Source: Candidatus Zixiibacteriota bacterium (GTDB lineage: Bacteria; Zixibacteria; MSB-5A5; UBA10806). From it: DNA of 38,711 nucleotides. Location of the stretch: positions 1-38,711 of the forward strand of contig JAHEDG010000025.1 of the NCBI GenBank assembly GCA_024641335.1, read 5' to 3'. The translations under genes were made by a program, and so were the position numbers. The notes under the pieces were generated by a model that worked only from the letters and a program-made list of their open reading frames with translations, was not told the DNA's origin and ran no database searches. Below are positions 17,917 to 25,991 of the stretch, in pieces (within the stretch, counting starts at the first letter, position 1; the number at the start of each line of letters is the position of its first letter).

Positions 17917-19276
17917 CGCCCCTCGAATACTTTCTCAATCTGAATTCGGCTCCCATTTCGGCTGCTATTCCCCGGCAGGCCTCGATATCGACTTCCGGCA
18001 GATCGACCACCGATACCACGGTTTCCAAGCCTGCTTTCAGGCATCCTTCAATAAATTCGAGCATACCATTATAGGCTGCCGGCCCTTTATCCGGCCTGCA
18101 TATCCTGTTATAGGTATCGGCATTATGGGCGTTAAGGCTAACCGACACCCGGTCAATCAGACCAGTTAACTTCAAAGGCAGATCGATCCTGTTAATAAGG
18201 CTTCCGTGACCGTTAGTATTGAGTCTGACCCGATGACCTTCGGTCTTTAACGCCCCGGCGATTTCCAACATCTCTTTCAGCCTGATGGTCGGTTCGCCCA
18301 GGCCGCAGAATACCACCTCGTCGAAATCAGTTTCACGTTTGACCGCCTCCAACACTTGAGCAACGGTCGGCTCTCCGGTTAGACGAAGATCGTGTCCGGC
18401 TACATATTCCTGTTTTGCGGCAGTCCTGGGGCAGAAATAGCAGCCGCAGCTGCATCTGTTGGTCAGGTTTATATAGAGTGAGCGTCGTATCTTATAAACA
18501 ATCGTGCCCTTTTGCCCTCCGGGCAAGCCGAAAAGAAGACGGGCATTGGCGGATGTTATCCGTTCGATATCGTCAAAAGTATATGGAGAAAAAATCTCGG
18601 CCAGCTTCTCGATCACATACCGGACATATTCGGGCTGGTTCCGCCGGCCTCGAAACGCCTGAGGGGTCAGGTATGGAGAATCCGTTTCGGTCAGGATTTT
18701 GGAAAGGGGCAGAGCCGTGGCGGCGTCGGGGCGATTCGATTTGGGATAGGTCAACGGTCCGGCAAAGGAGATCAGGAAGCCGAGCTCGATGCCGATCCGG
18801 CACTGATTGGCGTTCCCTGGGAATGAATGCAGAACTCCCTTGCGGACCCCTGATTTTCTGATCAGCTCGAATGAATCATCCAATGATTCCCTTATATGAA
18901 TAACCGCCGGGAGCCGCAGCTCCTTTGCCAGCTCGAGCTGTTCGGCGAATACTTTCCTCTGGATATCGCGTGGGGAATGATCACGGTAGTAATCGAGTCC
19001 GATCTCTCCGATGGCCACTACCTTTTTGTTCGAGGCCATTTCTTTTAATCGGTTCAAATAATCTTTCGAGACCGCTTTGGAATCGTGGGGGTGAATTCCC
19101 ACCGCGGCATAGATATGTTCATATTTTTCGGCCAGCTCGATCGATTTGCGGGAGCTTTCCATATCGGTGCCGATATTGATAACCGCTTCCAAGCCGTTTT
19201 CAAAACCGCTTTTGATAATATCATCCCGGTCGGCGTCATACTGGGGAAAATCGAGGTGGGCATGGGTATCGATCAT
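17909..19276 (-). CDS. TatD-family hydrolase fused to a radical SAM domain
   Basis: Two enzymes in one chain of 455 residues. The N-terminal 255 residues are a TatD-type metal-dependent DNase barrel: 'DTHAHLD' with H5 and H7, 'GEIGLDYYRD', 'HIRES', 'HSFPGN' and 'TDSPYL' supply the metal ligands. The C-terminal part is a radical SAM domain with CxxxCxxC at C275, C279, C282 (in NRCSCGCYFC), followed by 'GLGEPT'. This matches the known TatD-linked radical SAM group (TIGR04038). Its reaction is not established. The frame is open to an ATG at 19306, but ATG 19276 starts directly at the TatD fold and lies just past a -10 box. First gene of a six-gene operon. Confidence 0.9.
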   Translation of the reverse strand: MIDTHAHLDFPQYDADRDDIIKSGFENGLEAVINIGTDMESSRKSIELAEKYEHIYAAVGIHPHDSKAVSKDYLNRLKEMASNKKVVAIGEIGLDYYRDHSPRDIQRKVFAEQLELAKELRLPAVIHIRESLDDSFELIRKSGVRKGVLHSFPGNANQCRIGIELGFLISFAGPLTYPKSNRPDAATALPLSKILTETDSPYLTPQAFRGRRNQPEYVRYVIEKLAEIFSPYTFDDIERITSANARLLFGLPGGQKGTIVYKIRRSLYINLTNRCSCGCYFCPRTAAKQEYVAGHDLRLTGEPTVAQVLEAVKRETDFDEVVFCGLGEPTIRLKEMLEIAGALKTEGHRVRLNTNGHGSLINRIDLPLKLTGLIDRVSVSLNAHNADTYNRICRPDKGPAAYNGMLEFIEGCLKAGLETVVSVVDLPEVDIEACRGIAAEMGAEFRLRKYSRGDG

Positions 19277-19281
19277 GGGAA

Positions 19282-19311
19282 ATAATATAATTTCGGCAAT
19301 CATCAATTCAA
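19282..19311 (-). promoter_or_regulatory. Putative promoter, leaderless start of the tatD operon
   Basis: On the minus strand TTGAAT (19311-19306) is followed by TATATT (19289-19284, 16-nt spacer) or TATTAT (19287-19282, 18-nt spacer). The ATG of the TatD fold at 19276 is 5-7 nt past the -10, which leaves no room for a Shine-Dalgarno. Confidence 0.4.
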
Positions 19312-19345
19312 AGAGATGATTGCCGGATTTTACTCTTATGTGGAA

Positions 19346-19807
19346 CTATTTAAGGAGAACATTTTTTTCGGTCAGGACCGTATCGGAGGTCGTTAACCTA
19401 TAGAAGTAAATTCCCGATGGTAAAGATTGTTTTGATTCTCCGGTGCCGTCCCATCTTAAGGTATGATATCCGGCTCTTAATGGACAATTAAGAAGAGTTT
19501 TTACCACATCTCCCGCCATATTCAAAACTTCAAGCCTTACCGAATCTTTTTCAGCCAGCATAAAACTTATGCCGGGGGAACTTCAGAACGGATTGGGGTA
19601 ATTTTCTCTGGTGAAAACGATTTTGGGAGTTTCGGAAAGATCGGAAGAGTCTTTCAGGATATCACCGTGGTTCGCCTTAACTGAATCAGAAAATGTCTGT
19701 TTTTCGCCGTTAACCGGATCCTGCCCGGAATCGTTAATATTCTGAACAGCGAAAACCTGTACGGCGGCTATAAAAACAACGGCTGTCGAAATTGGTTTGG
19801 CCTTCAT
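19346..19807 (-). pseudogene. Small secreted sorting-domain protein, interrupted by in-frame TGA
   Basis: The frame from 19807 reads a signal peptide (about 1-20, ending VFA), a polar linker, then 'ENYPNPF' and a TGA at 19585-19583. The same frame continues without a shift as 'SSPGISFMLAEKDSV' and a complete FlgD-like sorting domain ending 'GIYFYRLT...KNVLLK' at 19346. A single base change (for example TCA to TGA) explains the break. AGGAAG 4 nt before the ATG shows it was expressed. Without the stop it would be about 153 residues: little more than a signal peptide and a sorting tail. TGA is the stop of several intact genes here, so recoding is unlikely. A sequencing error is possible. Confidence 0.65.
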
Positions 19808-19924
19808 AAGCTTCCTTTTCGTAATAAGTTACGTCTGCGGATACGTCGCTGCCGATATTATTCCCAGTTATTATAAGCTTATCAGGCCTAAAAGGTTCGG
19901 GGCAATATTCCGACTTATAATAGC

Positions 19925-20899
19925 ATGGAACGAATAATCGTACCGGATGATTATACGGCTATCAGCCTCGAGGTCATAAGGCTTGATAAGGTAGCCGGTT
20001 TCGACCTTTATTTGATGCGCCCGGAGGGGCCTGTTCTTTACCGTGAGAAGAATGTCGTTTTCACATTGAAGAACCTGCGCGCTCTTCTGGAAAACAGCGT
20101 TCGTTTTCTTTATTTCAGAAACGAAGATCATTCGCTTTTCCGGGAATATATCGAAGACAACCTGGAATCGATTGTCGCGGACAAGAAAGTTCCCCGCGAA
20201 AAAAAGGCCTCGATCATATACAATATATCGTCGCAGCTTGCCCAGGAGATGTTGATCGAGCCGGACACCGCCAAAGTTGTTCGACGGGCTTCGAAAGTGA
20301 TAGATAATTTTATAGCTTTTACGACTCAAAGCCGGGACGTTTACAAAGATATTATCAAAATGCTCCCGACCGACTATTATACTCACACCCACAGCGCCAA
20401 CGTGGCTACCTACAGCCTGGCTATAGGACAGGTTCTTGGGCTCTCTCTGAACAGCGGGCTTTGGGATCTGACATTGGGAGCGCTTCTGCACGATATTGGC
20501 AAAGCCAGAATCCCGCAGGAACTTTTGTACAAGGAAACGCCTCTGACCGCCGACGAATTCGAGATAATCAAAAAGCATGTGGAATACGGCGTGGAAATAG
20601 CCGGCAACACCAATACGGTATCAAAAGACAGTCTGCTGGTTATCGCCCAGCATCATGAACGGCTCTCGGGCAGCGGCTATCCCAAAGGGATAACGGATTC
20701 TCATCTGTTCTCCAGGATCGTATCGGTGGCCGACACCTTTGACGCTGTAACCACCAACAGACCTTACGCCAACGGAAGAACGTCGTTCGAAGCTATACTT
20801 CTTTTGAGATCCAGATCCGATGATTTTGATCAGGAGATAGTCAAATCGCTGGTGCATGTGATGGCTGATAAGCAAAGCAAAATACGGGCTATTGTTTGA
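19925..20899 (+). CDS. HD-GYP domain cyclic-di-GMP phosphodiesterase
   Basis: Cytoplasmic protein of 324 residues. An N-terminal region of about 130 residues, like the domain often found ahead of HD-GYP, carries 'YLMRPEGPVLYR'. The HD-GYP domain follows with HTHSANV (about 157), HDIGK at 189-193, and HHERLSGSGYPKG at 243-255, where GYP is 251-253. All metal ligands are present, so cyclic-di-GMP hydrolysis is expected. A perfect TATAAT lies 3 nt before the ATG and no Shine-Dalgarno is visible, so the start context is odd. The next gene, a sensor kinase-like protein, overlaps its end. Confidence 0.9.
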   Translation: MERIIVPDDYTAISLEVIRLDKVAGFDLYLMRPEGPVLYREKNVVFTLKNLRALLENSVRFLYFRNEDHSLFREYIEDNLESIVADKKVPREKKASIIYNISSQLAQEMLIEPDTAKVVRRASKVIDNFIAFTTQSRDVYKDIIKMLPTDYYTHTHSANVATYSLAIGQVLGLSLNSGLWDLTLGALLHDIGKARIPQELLYKETPLTADEFEIIKKHVEYGVEIAGNTNTVSKDSLLVIAQHHERLSGSGYPKGITDSHLFSRIVSVADTFDAVTTNRPYANGRTSFEAILLLRSRSDDFDQEIVKSLVHVMADKQSKIRAIV

Positions 20900-23354
20900 A
20901 ACCGGGCAGGATAATTTGAAAAATCGACAGGACGATCCAAGGCGGTTATTTCCGCTGAAAATTATCGGATTTATAACGGCCGGGATGATTCTCACGTTCT
21001 CCCTGGTGGGGATCGTATTGGCGCTCGCCTATGACTCCTACAATGATGTCCAGAAAAAATATTTCCGTCAGAAATGGAACTCCATCGCCTTCAGAATAGC
21101 TTCGGAAGCGTCTGATTCGATCGACAAGGACGGTTTGATCGATGATAATTTCGCATCGTACCTCTATAAGCTGCCGGGGGTCTCCAATAACGTGGGATCG
21201 CTGATACTTGTCGACCGGCTTTCCAGGCCGATCTTTTCAACCGGTAATTCGGATAAAAACGACAATCTCTTGATCAGCTTCGCCGCTCACGCGTTAAACG
21301 GTTCCGGGGAGATAATTCTCCCGACTGAATCCGGTCTGGGGTTTACGATTGTCAGCATGCCGGTGATGATCGACAGTAAAATCGAGGCCGCGCTGGTGTT
21401 GATGGTTGAAGAGGCGCCGGACGCCGGACTGGCAACGACCACAATTTACAGAATAGCGGGGTATACATCTCTGATCTTCTTTTTCTGGAGCGTCATCGTT
21501 GTTCTTGCCGCTTACATGATAAGTAGGATAATCAACCGCAGGGAAATCATGGATAATGTCAGGGTGAAATTATTTTCGCTGGACGCGGACTCTTCCGACC
21601 TGGACAGTCTCTTGAGGAAGATATTATCCGAGGCGGTCTTTGCTCTGGGGGCCGGATCAGCTTATATATTTATAAAAAACAGAATATCCGGCGAGATAGA
21701 TCTTTTCGCCCGGTACGCGGTTAAAAACAGCGGCCGATACGATCGGGTTAATACGACCTTTGTTCCCGGCGATCCTCGTCTGCAGGCGTTGACGCAAAAA
21801 CAGCCGGTTATCTACAAGCACGATGATTCCGGAAGAATATCGATAATAGATAAAATAGATAAAAACCTCGATACGATCGGCATAACCTATCCGTTGATAT
21901 CCAATTTCGAGGCGTTCGGGATATTGGATTTCAGGTCTTTTAAGGGAAAGTTGGTAAATTCTTCCACCATGGATTCATCTCTCTCCATCTCCGAACTGAT
22001 GTCATTATCTTTGCATCGGATCTTATTTTTGAAGGAAACCAGGAAACGTCTTGAATATATGCGTTTTGTTCTGGAGACAGTCGAAGCTTCGGTATCGTCC
22101 AACAACGTGACCACCATGCTGAATAATCTGTCGCTGAAAATAGCGGCTATGAAGGGGATCTCGTTTTGCAGGATATTTACTCTGGCTGACGGAGGCAGAA
22201 AGCTGATTTTGATCGCCGAGAATATTTCGGGCGAGGGTATTTCCTCCAACCAGGAGCACGGCGTTTTCGAAATTGACGAACTGCCCATTCACAAGCTATC
22301 CCTGCTTTCGGGTCAATCGCAGATACTTCATCACGAGGAGATCGAAAAGGTCTCGCCGGAAAACAGGAAAATATACGGCCCTGAAATGGAAAACTGCATG
22401 CTGCAAATCACTCCCCTGCAATCCGAGACCCGGCAGTTGGGATGTCTGGAGGTCGGTATCAGGGAAACCGGCGAATTCCCGTCGGATCTGAAAACTCATT
22501 TTGAGAATATCGCTCATTACGTATCTTTGCCGATACAGAACACGATTATTTATTCCAATATGAAGAAAGCGTTTCAGAGAATGACCGGCGCTCAGGAACG
22601 CCGTGTGCAGTTCGAGCGATTGAGGGCCATAGGGGATTTCGCCGAGGGTATCTCCAACCGTCTGGCCGGCGCCATCGATTCACTTAAATTGAACGTGGAT
22701 GTTCTCTCAAATTCGACACCAGACCAGGATTATGATCAGCTGCTCGAAAAGATCAACGCCGGAATCGACGAATATGACAGGGTTATTCGGGAGTTCAAGG
22801 CTTATTCCAGCATCGGGAAAACCGGTGAGCTTCACCAGGTGGAGCTGGCCCAGATACTACTGGATATTGCCGACAAGCTGAAAACGGATCCGAAGCTCTT
22901 CGGCGAAGATAAAACCCGTTTCGGGTTGACTGTCAAAAACGCGGGATCAGGACAGATCATGGCCGATCCGGATGATATTCACGAGATGATTCGGCAAATA
23001 GTATCCAACGCCGTACAGGCCATGCCTAACGGCGGCGAGATATCGATCGAATCGATGCTCGAAAACGCCATGGCGATTATAGAGATTGCCGATATGGGAA
23101 CCGGTATGACCGAGGAGATCAAGGCCAGGGTTTTCGAGCCGTTCTTTACGTCAAGACCCGGCGTTGCCAACGGACTCGGTATGTATATCGTGCATCGGAT
23201 TGTGGCCGCTCACAGAGGAGTAATCAATATCGAAAGCGAGCCGGGTCAGGGAAGCAGGATTATTATTCGGATTCCACTGGTGGATCCCGAGCAGACCGCT
23301 TTATACAGTGTCAAGAAAAGCACGTCGAGAAGTATCCCTCTTTCAACCGGCTGA
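20892..23354 (+). CDS. Membrane sensor histidine kinase-like protein lacking the phospho-accepting His
   Basis: An 820-residue sensor: one membrane segment at about 25-48, an extracytoplasmic domain of about 135 residues, a second segment at about 187-210, two GAF-like regions (about 225-375 and 395-555), a helical dimerisation region and a C-terminal HATPase_c domain. The helix that should carry H-E-x-x-N-P reads 'FAEGISNRLAGAI', with N589 in place of His. The ATP-binding boxes are intact: N706 in SNAVQAM, D734 in DMGTGM, and GLGMYI. It therefore probably binds ATP but cannot autophosphorylate in the usual way. TTG 20892 overlaps the HD-GYP gene by 8 bp. TTG 20916, with AGGA 4 nt before it, may be the better start. 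Confidence 0.85.
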   Translation: MFETGQDNLKNRQDDPRRLFPLKIIGFITAGMILTFSLVGIVLALAYDSYNDVQKKYFRQKWNSIAFRIASEASDSIDKDGLIDDNFASYLYKLPGVSNNVGSLILVDRLSRPIFSTGNSDKNDNLLISFAAHALNGSGEIILPTESGLGFTIVSMPVMIDSKIEAALVLMVEEAPDAGLATTTIYRIAGYTSLIFFFWSVIVVLAAYMISRIINRREIMDNVRVKLFSLDADSSDLDSLLRKILSEAVFALGAGSAYIFIKNRISGEIDLFARYAVKNSGRYDRVNTTFVPGDPRLQALTQKQPVIYKHDDSGRISIIDKIDKNLDTIGITYPLISNFEAFGILDFRSFKGKLVNSSTMDSSLSISELMSLSLHRILFLKETRKRLEYMRFVLETVEASVSSNNVTTMLNNLSLKIAAMKGISFCRIFTLADGGRKLILIAENISGEGISSNQEHGVFEIDELPIHKLSLLSGQSQILHHEEIEKVSPENRKIYGPEMENCMLQITPLQSETRQLGCLEVGIRETGEFPSDLKTHFENIAHYVSLPIQNTIIYSNMKKAFQRMTGAQERRVQFERLRAIGDFAEGISNRLAGAIDSLKLNVDVLSNSTPDQDYDQLLEKINAGIDEYDRVIREFKAYSSIGKTGELHQVELAQILLDIADKLKTDPKLFGEDKTRFGLTVKNAGSGQIMADPDDIHEMIRQIVSNAVQAMPNGGEISIESMLENAMAIIEIADMGTGMTEEIKARVFEPFFTSRPGVANGLGMYIVHRIVAAHRGVINIESEPGQGSRIIIRIPLVDPEQTALYSVKKSTSRSIPLSTG

Positions 23355-23540
23355 TCCCGGCTTATCGAGCTCTGATCATAAAACCGATATAGTTAGCTTC
23401 AGGAGCTTTCGGAGATTTGAGCTGGGGTTGTTCTCGGTAGCTTGACGCTTCGGATCGGAGTATTCTACCTTGAATACGCGGTTTCAGATGTTTCAGAATT
23501 AAACACTATTGCCGGACAACCGACTCCATTAGAATAATAA

Positions 23541-23560
23541 TATCGGGATAACGCCCGATA
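23541..23560 (+). other. Perfect hairpin upstream of the 35-residue gene
   Basis: TATCGGG (23541-23547), loop ATAACG, CCCGATA (23554-23560). It lies 36 nt before the start codon, beyond the Shine-Dalgarno. There is no T tract after it, so it is not a normal terminator. It would sit in the 5' leader if transcription begins near the AT-rich AGAATAATAA just before it. Confidence 0.45.
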
Positions 23561-23596
23561 AAAATATTGATCACTAACTCATTAAAGGAGGAACAC

Positions 23597-23704
23597 ATGG
23601 CTCGCAAGACTCGTTGCGCCGGCTGGACCAAAGACAAGAAACGTTGCAAAAACTATTCTTGGGGAAAGTCCAAATTCTGCTGGTCCCACAAGAGTTCCCA
23701 TTAA
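23597..23704 (+). CDS. 35-residue Cys/His mini-protein, likely zinc-binding
   Basis: Too short for usual gene calling but well supported: AAAGGAGG 6 nt before the ATG, own upstream region, and a strong terminator 12 nt after the stop. The protein is very basic, with Cys at 7, 17 and 28, and His at 31 and 35. The pattern C-x9-C-x10-C-x2-H with 'GWTKDKKRC' recalls the small 'C..T..G..C......C..H' family (DUF5763-type), thought to bind one zinc ion. No membrane segment or signal. The role is unknown; basic charge makes nucleic-acid binding possible. The strong expression signals suggest an abundant protein. Confidence 0.75.
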   Translation: MARKTRCAGWTKDKKRCKNYSWGKSKFCWSHKSSH

Positions 23705-23715
23705 TTTGGAAAATC

Positions 23716-23740
23716 GGGGTCCTTTCAGGGCCCCTTTTTA
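23716..23740 (+). terminator. Rho-independent terminator of the mini-protein gene
   Basis: GGGGTCC (23716-23722), loop TTTCA, GGGCCCC (23728-23734): a seven-pair stem with one G-T wobble, followed by TTTTTA. A textbook intrinsic terminator placed 12 nt after the stop codon. Confidence 0.85.
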
Positions 23741-23786
23741 TTGCCTTTTAATATCGTTTCTTCTCGTTTTTTTATGATAAATACCA

Positions 23787-23814
23787 TTGCGTATCCAAAA
23801 TCAATCCCTATAAT
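23787..23814 (+). promoter_or_regulatory. Putative promoter of the PD40 lipoprotein gene
   Basis: TTGCGT (23787-23792), 16-nt spacer, perfect TATAAT (23809-23814). It lies between the previous terminator and the lipoprotein gene and gives a leader of about 50 nt. The -35 is weak. Confidence 0.45.
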
Positions 23815-23873
23815 TACACTCGTTGTTGACCATATATCACCGCCTGCCGCGACAGGATGAAGGGAGTACTGAA

Positions 23874-24905
23874 GTGAGATCGATAATTGCCGCAGTCATA
23901 CTCGGAACCGCCATGGTATCGTGCTCGGTCAATGATCTGGCCAAACCGGATGAGAAGCACCTGAAAAATGTCCGCCAGCTGACTTTCGCCGGGGAGAACG
24001 CCGAAGCTTATTTCTCCGGAGATGAAACCAAACTGATCTTTCAATCCACCCATGGAGATCTGCAGTGCGATCAGATTTTCATTATGAATATCGACGGCAG
24101 CGACCTGAAAATGGTTTCCAACGGCCTGGGTCGGACGACCTGCGGCTACATTAATCCTGCCGGAGATAACATTATCTATTCATCTACTTTCGCCGCCGAC
24201 ACACTTTGCCCGCCGACCCCATCGATGGCCGAGGGATATGTCTGGCCGATCTACCCCGGTTATGACATTTACACCGCCGCAGTTGACGGCTCCGATCCGA
24301 GGATCCTGGTATCGTCAGGAGGATATGACGCCGAAGCGGTTTATTCGCCTGACGGAAGCATGATTGCTTTCACCTCCACCCGGGACGGCGATTTGGAAAT
24401 TTATGTTATGAACAGCGACGGCTCCGATATCAGGCGAGTTACCGATAATCCCGGCTATGACGGTGGAGCGTTTTTCTCTCCCGACGGCAAAAAGCTGGTC
24501 TTCAGGGCGCAGATATTCCCGTCAGAGGCCGATCTCGAGGATTATAAGAACATGCTGGCTAAAAACCTGGTTCGCCCGTCGCGAATGGAGATTTTCACTA
24601 TCAATATCGATGGTACCGAGAGAAAACAGCTGACCGATAACGGCGCCGCGAATTTCGCCCCTTATTATCATCCGTCCGGCGAAAAAATATTGTTCTCCTC
24701 TGATATGGATTTCCCGAGGGAGCATAATTTCGAGCTTTACATGATCGGTACCGATGGCGGCAACTTGGAACGGATAACTTTCAGCGATGAATTCGATGGT
24801 TTTCCCATGTTCACCCGTGACTGCGGAAAGCTGGTATTCGCGTCGAATCGCAATCACGCCAAGCCGCACGAGACCAATATTTTCATAGCTGATTGGATTG
24901 AATAG
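23874..24905 (+). CDS. TolB-like PD40 beta-propeller lipoprotein
   Basis: A 343-residue lipoprotein. GTG 23874 is chosen as start: AGGGAG lies 7 nt upstream and the N-terminus then gives a signal with lipobox MVSC (Cys17). The frame is open to an ATG at 23823, but that adds non-signal sequence. The body has five or so WD40-like PD40 blades ('YSPDGSMIAFTSTRDGDLEI', 'FFSPDGKKLVF', 'YYHPSGEKILFSS', 'MFTRDCGKLVFASNRN'), the repeat found in TolB and related periplasmic proteins. There is no tol-pal neighbourhood, so it is not called tolB. Probably a membrane-anchored binding propeller. Confidence 0.82.
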   Translation: MRSIIAAVILGTAMVSCSVNDLAKPDEKHLKNVRQLTFAGENAEAYFSGDETKLIFQSTHGDLQCDQIFIMNIDGSDLKMVSNGLGRTTCGYINPAGDNIIYSSTFAADTLCPPTPSMAEGYVWPIYPGYDIYTAAVDGSDPRILVSSGGYDAEAVYSPDGSMIAFTSTRDGDLEIYVMNSDGSDIRRVTDNPGYDGGAFFSPDGKKLVFRAQIFPSEADLEDYKNMLAKNLVRPSRMEIFTINIDGTERKQLTDNGAANFAPYYHPSGEKILFSSDMDFPREHNFELYMIGTDGGNLERITFSDEFDGFPMFTRDCGKLVFASNRNHAKPHETNIFIADWIE

Positions 24906-24968
24906 CGAGGTTTTACCGGGTGCCGATATTAATTCTATCGAGCCGCTCGAAACCTGATCCCGGGGCGA

Positions 24969-25841
24969 TTAAAATGCGGCTCTAAGAGCAGCGTCGCCGA
25001 CGATACCGAGGAATACTATAAACAGGTAAATAATCGAATAGCCGAAAAGCCCTCGGGCCGGCTGATTCGATTCGATCATATAAACGGCGGCCGATTTATA
25101 GATGAATATCATGCCCGCGGCCAGAGCGGTGACAGCGTAAAGCAAGCCGGCTCCGGCCGAATAAAGCAAAGCGCTGAATAGGTTCAGGGCGATAGTGTAG
25201 AGCAGTATCTGACGTTTGGTGGCCCGATCTCCGGCCGCCACCGGCATCATGGGGTATCCGACCAGTTCGTAATCGTTTTTCATATAGAGCGCCAGAGCCC
25301 AGAAATGCGGCGGAGTCCATAGAAATATGATCATAAAGAGGATCAATGGAGTCAGGGCGATAGTTCCGGAAGCGGCCGCCCAGGCGATCACCGGGGCCAT
25401 GGATCCGGCCGCCCCACCTATTACGATATTATAACGGGTGCGAGGTTTCAGATAGAGGGTATAGAAAAACGCGTAAAACAGGATGGTCCCCAGGGCCAAA
25501 AGAGCGCTTAAGAGGTTGAAAAATATCCAGAATATCGAAACTCCGGCCGCTCCTATACCGATGGCGAAGATCAGAGCATTAACAGGCTCGATAAGCCCCA
25601 GCGGTAATGGCCTGCGTTTACTGGTGCGGGTCATTCGGGAGTCGACGTCCCGTTCGAAATACATGTTGAAAGCGTTGGCCGAGCCTCCGGTCAGCATCAA
25701 ACCTGTCATTATCAAGACCAACAACCCCGGCGACCTCAAAAGCGATTTTTCCATAACCAGAGAGGCCGCTCCGGTTATCAGCACCAGGAGCATTATGCTC
25801 GGTTTGGTCAGTTGAAAGTATTTTAGTAACCGGGAATTCAT
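24969..25841 (-). CDS. ctaB: Protoheme IX farnesyltransferase (heme O synthase)
   Basis: UbiA-family membrane prenyltransferase that adds a farnesyl group to heme B to give heme O for terminal oxidases. The 290 residues hold about eight membrane segments. The first Asp-rich loop 'NAFNMYFERDVDSRMTRT' followed by 'KRRPLP' is the hallmark of CtaB/CyoE and separates it from other UbiA enzymes. The second loop region holds 'YMKNDYELVGYPMMP', also typical. No oxidase subunit genes are in the window, so the partner enzyme lies elsewhere. AGGA lies about 11 nt before the ATG. Its own promoter is visible upstream. Confidence 0.92.
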   Translation of the reverse strand: MNSRLLKYFQLTKPSIMLLVLITGAASLVMEKSLLRSPGLLVLIMTGLMLTGGSANAFNMYFERDVDSRMTRTSKRRPLPLGLIEPVNALIFAIGIGAAGVSIFWIFFNLLSALLALGTILFYAFFYTLYLKPRTRYNIVIGGAAGSMAPVIAWAAASGTIALTPLILFMIIFLWTPPHFWALALYMKNDYELVGYPMMPVAAGDRATKRQILLYTIALNLFSALLYSAGAGLLYAVTALAAGMIFIYKSAAVYMIESNQPARGLFGYSIIYLFIVFLGIVGDAALRAAF

Positions 25842-25928
25842 TCGGGGTTTATCCTTTTCTCTTTATCAGAGGCAATAACCGCGCTGGAAATCTGATAGTT
25901 CCGTCAGGGAGCGGAACGCCTACAGACC

Positions 25929-25956
25929 AATATATTTAGTTGAAAATGAGTGTCAA
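25929..25956 (-). promoter_or_regulatory. Promoter of ctaB
   Basis: On the minus strand TTGACA (25956-25951), a 16-nt spacer and TATATT (25934-25929). It lies about 90 nt before the ctaB start, between ctaB and the upstream ktrA gene. Confidence 0.6.
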
Positions 25957-25991
25957 TAACAATCGGTCCGAACCTGATTCGCGGGCGATTT

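Noticed and set aside
19583-19585. In-frame TGA read as selenocysteine or a reassigned codon
   Set aside because: TGA ends several intact genes here (for example ftsE, ftsX), there is no SECIS-like hairpin in view, and the sorting domain normally has no Cys at this site.
19871-20578. 235-residue open frame opposite the HD-GYP gene
   Set aside because: The plus-strand frame has all HD-GYP motifs; the opposite frame has no recognisable domain.
23874-24905. Calling the PD40 lipoprotein tolB
   Set aside because: It is a lipoprotein, TolB is not, and there are no tol or pal genes nearby.
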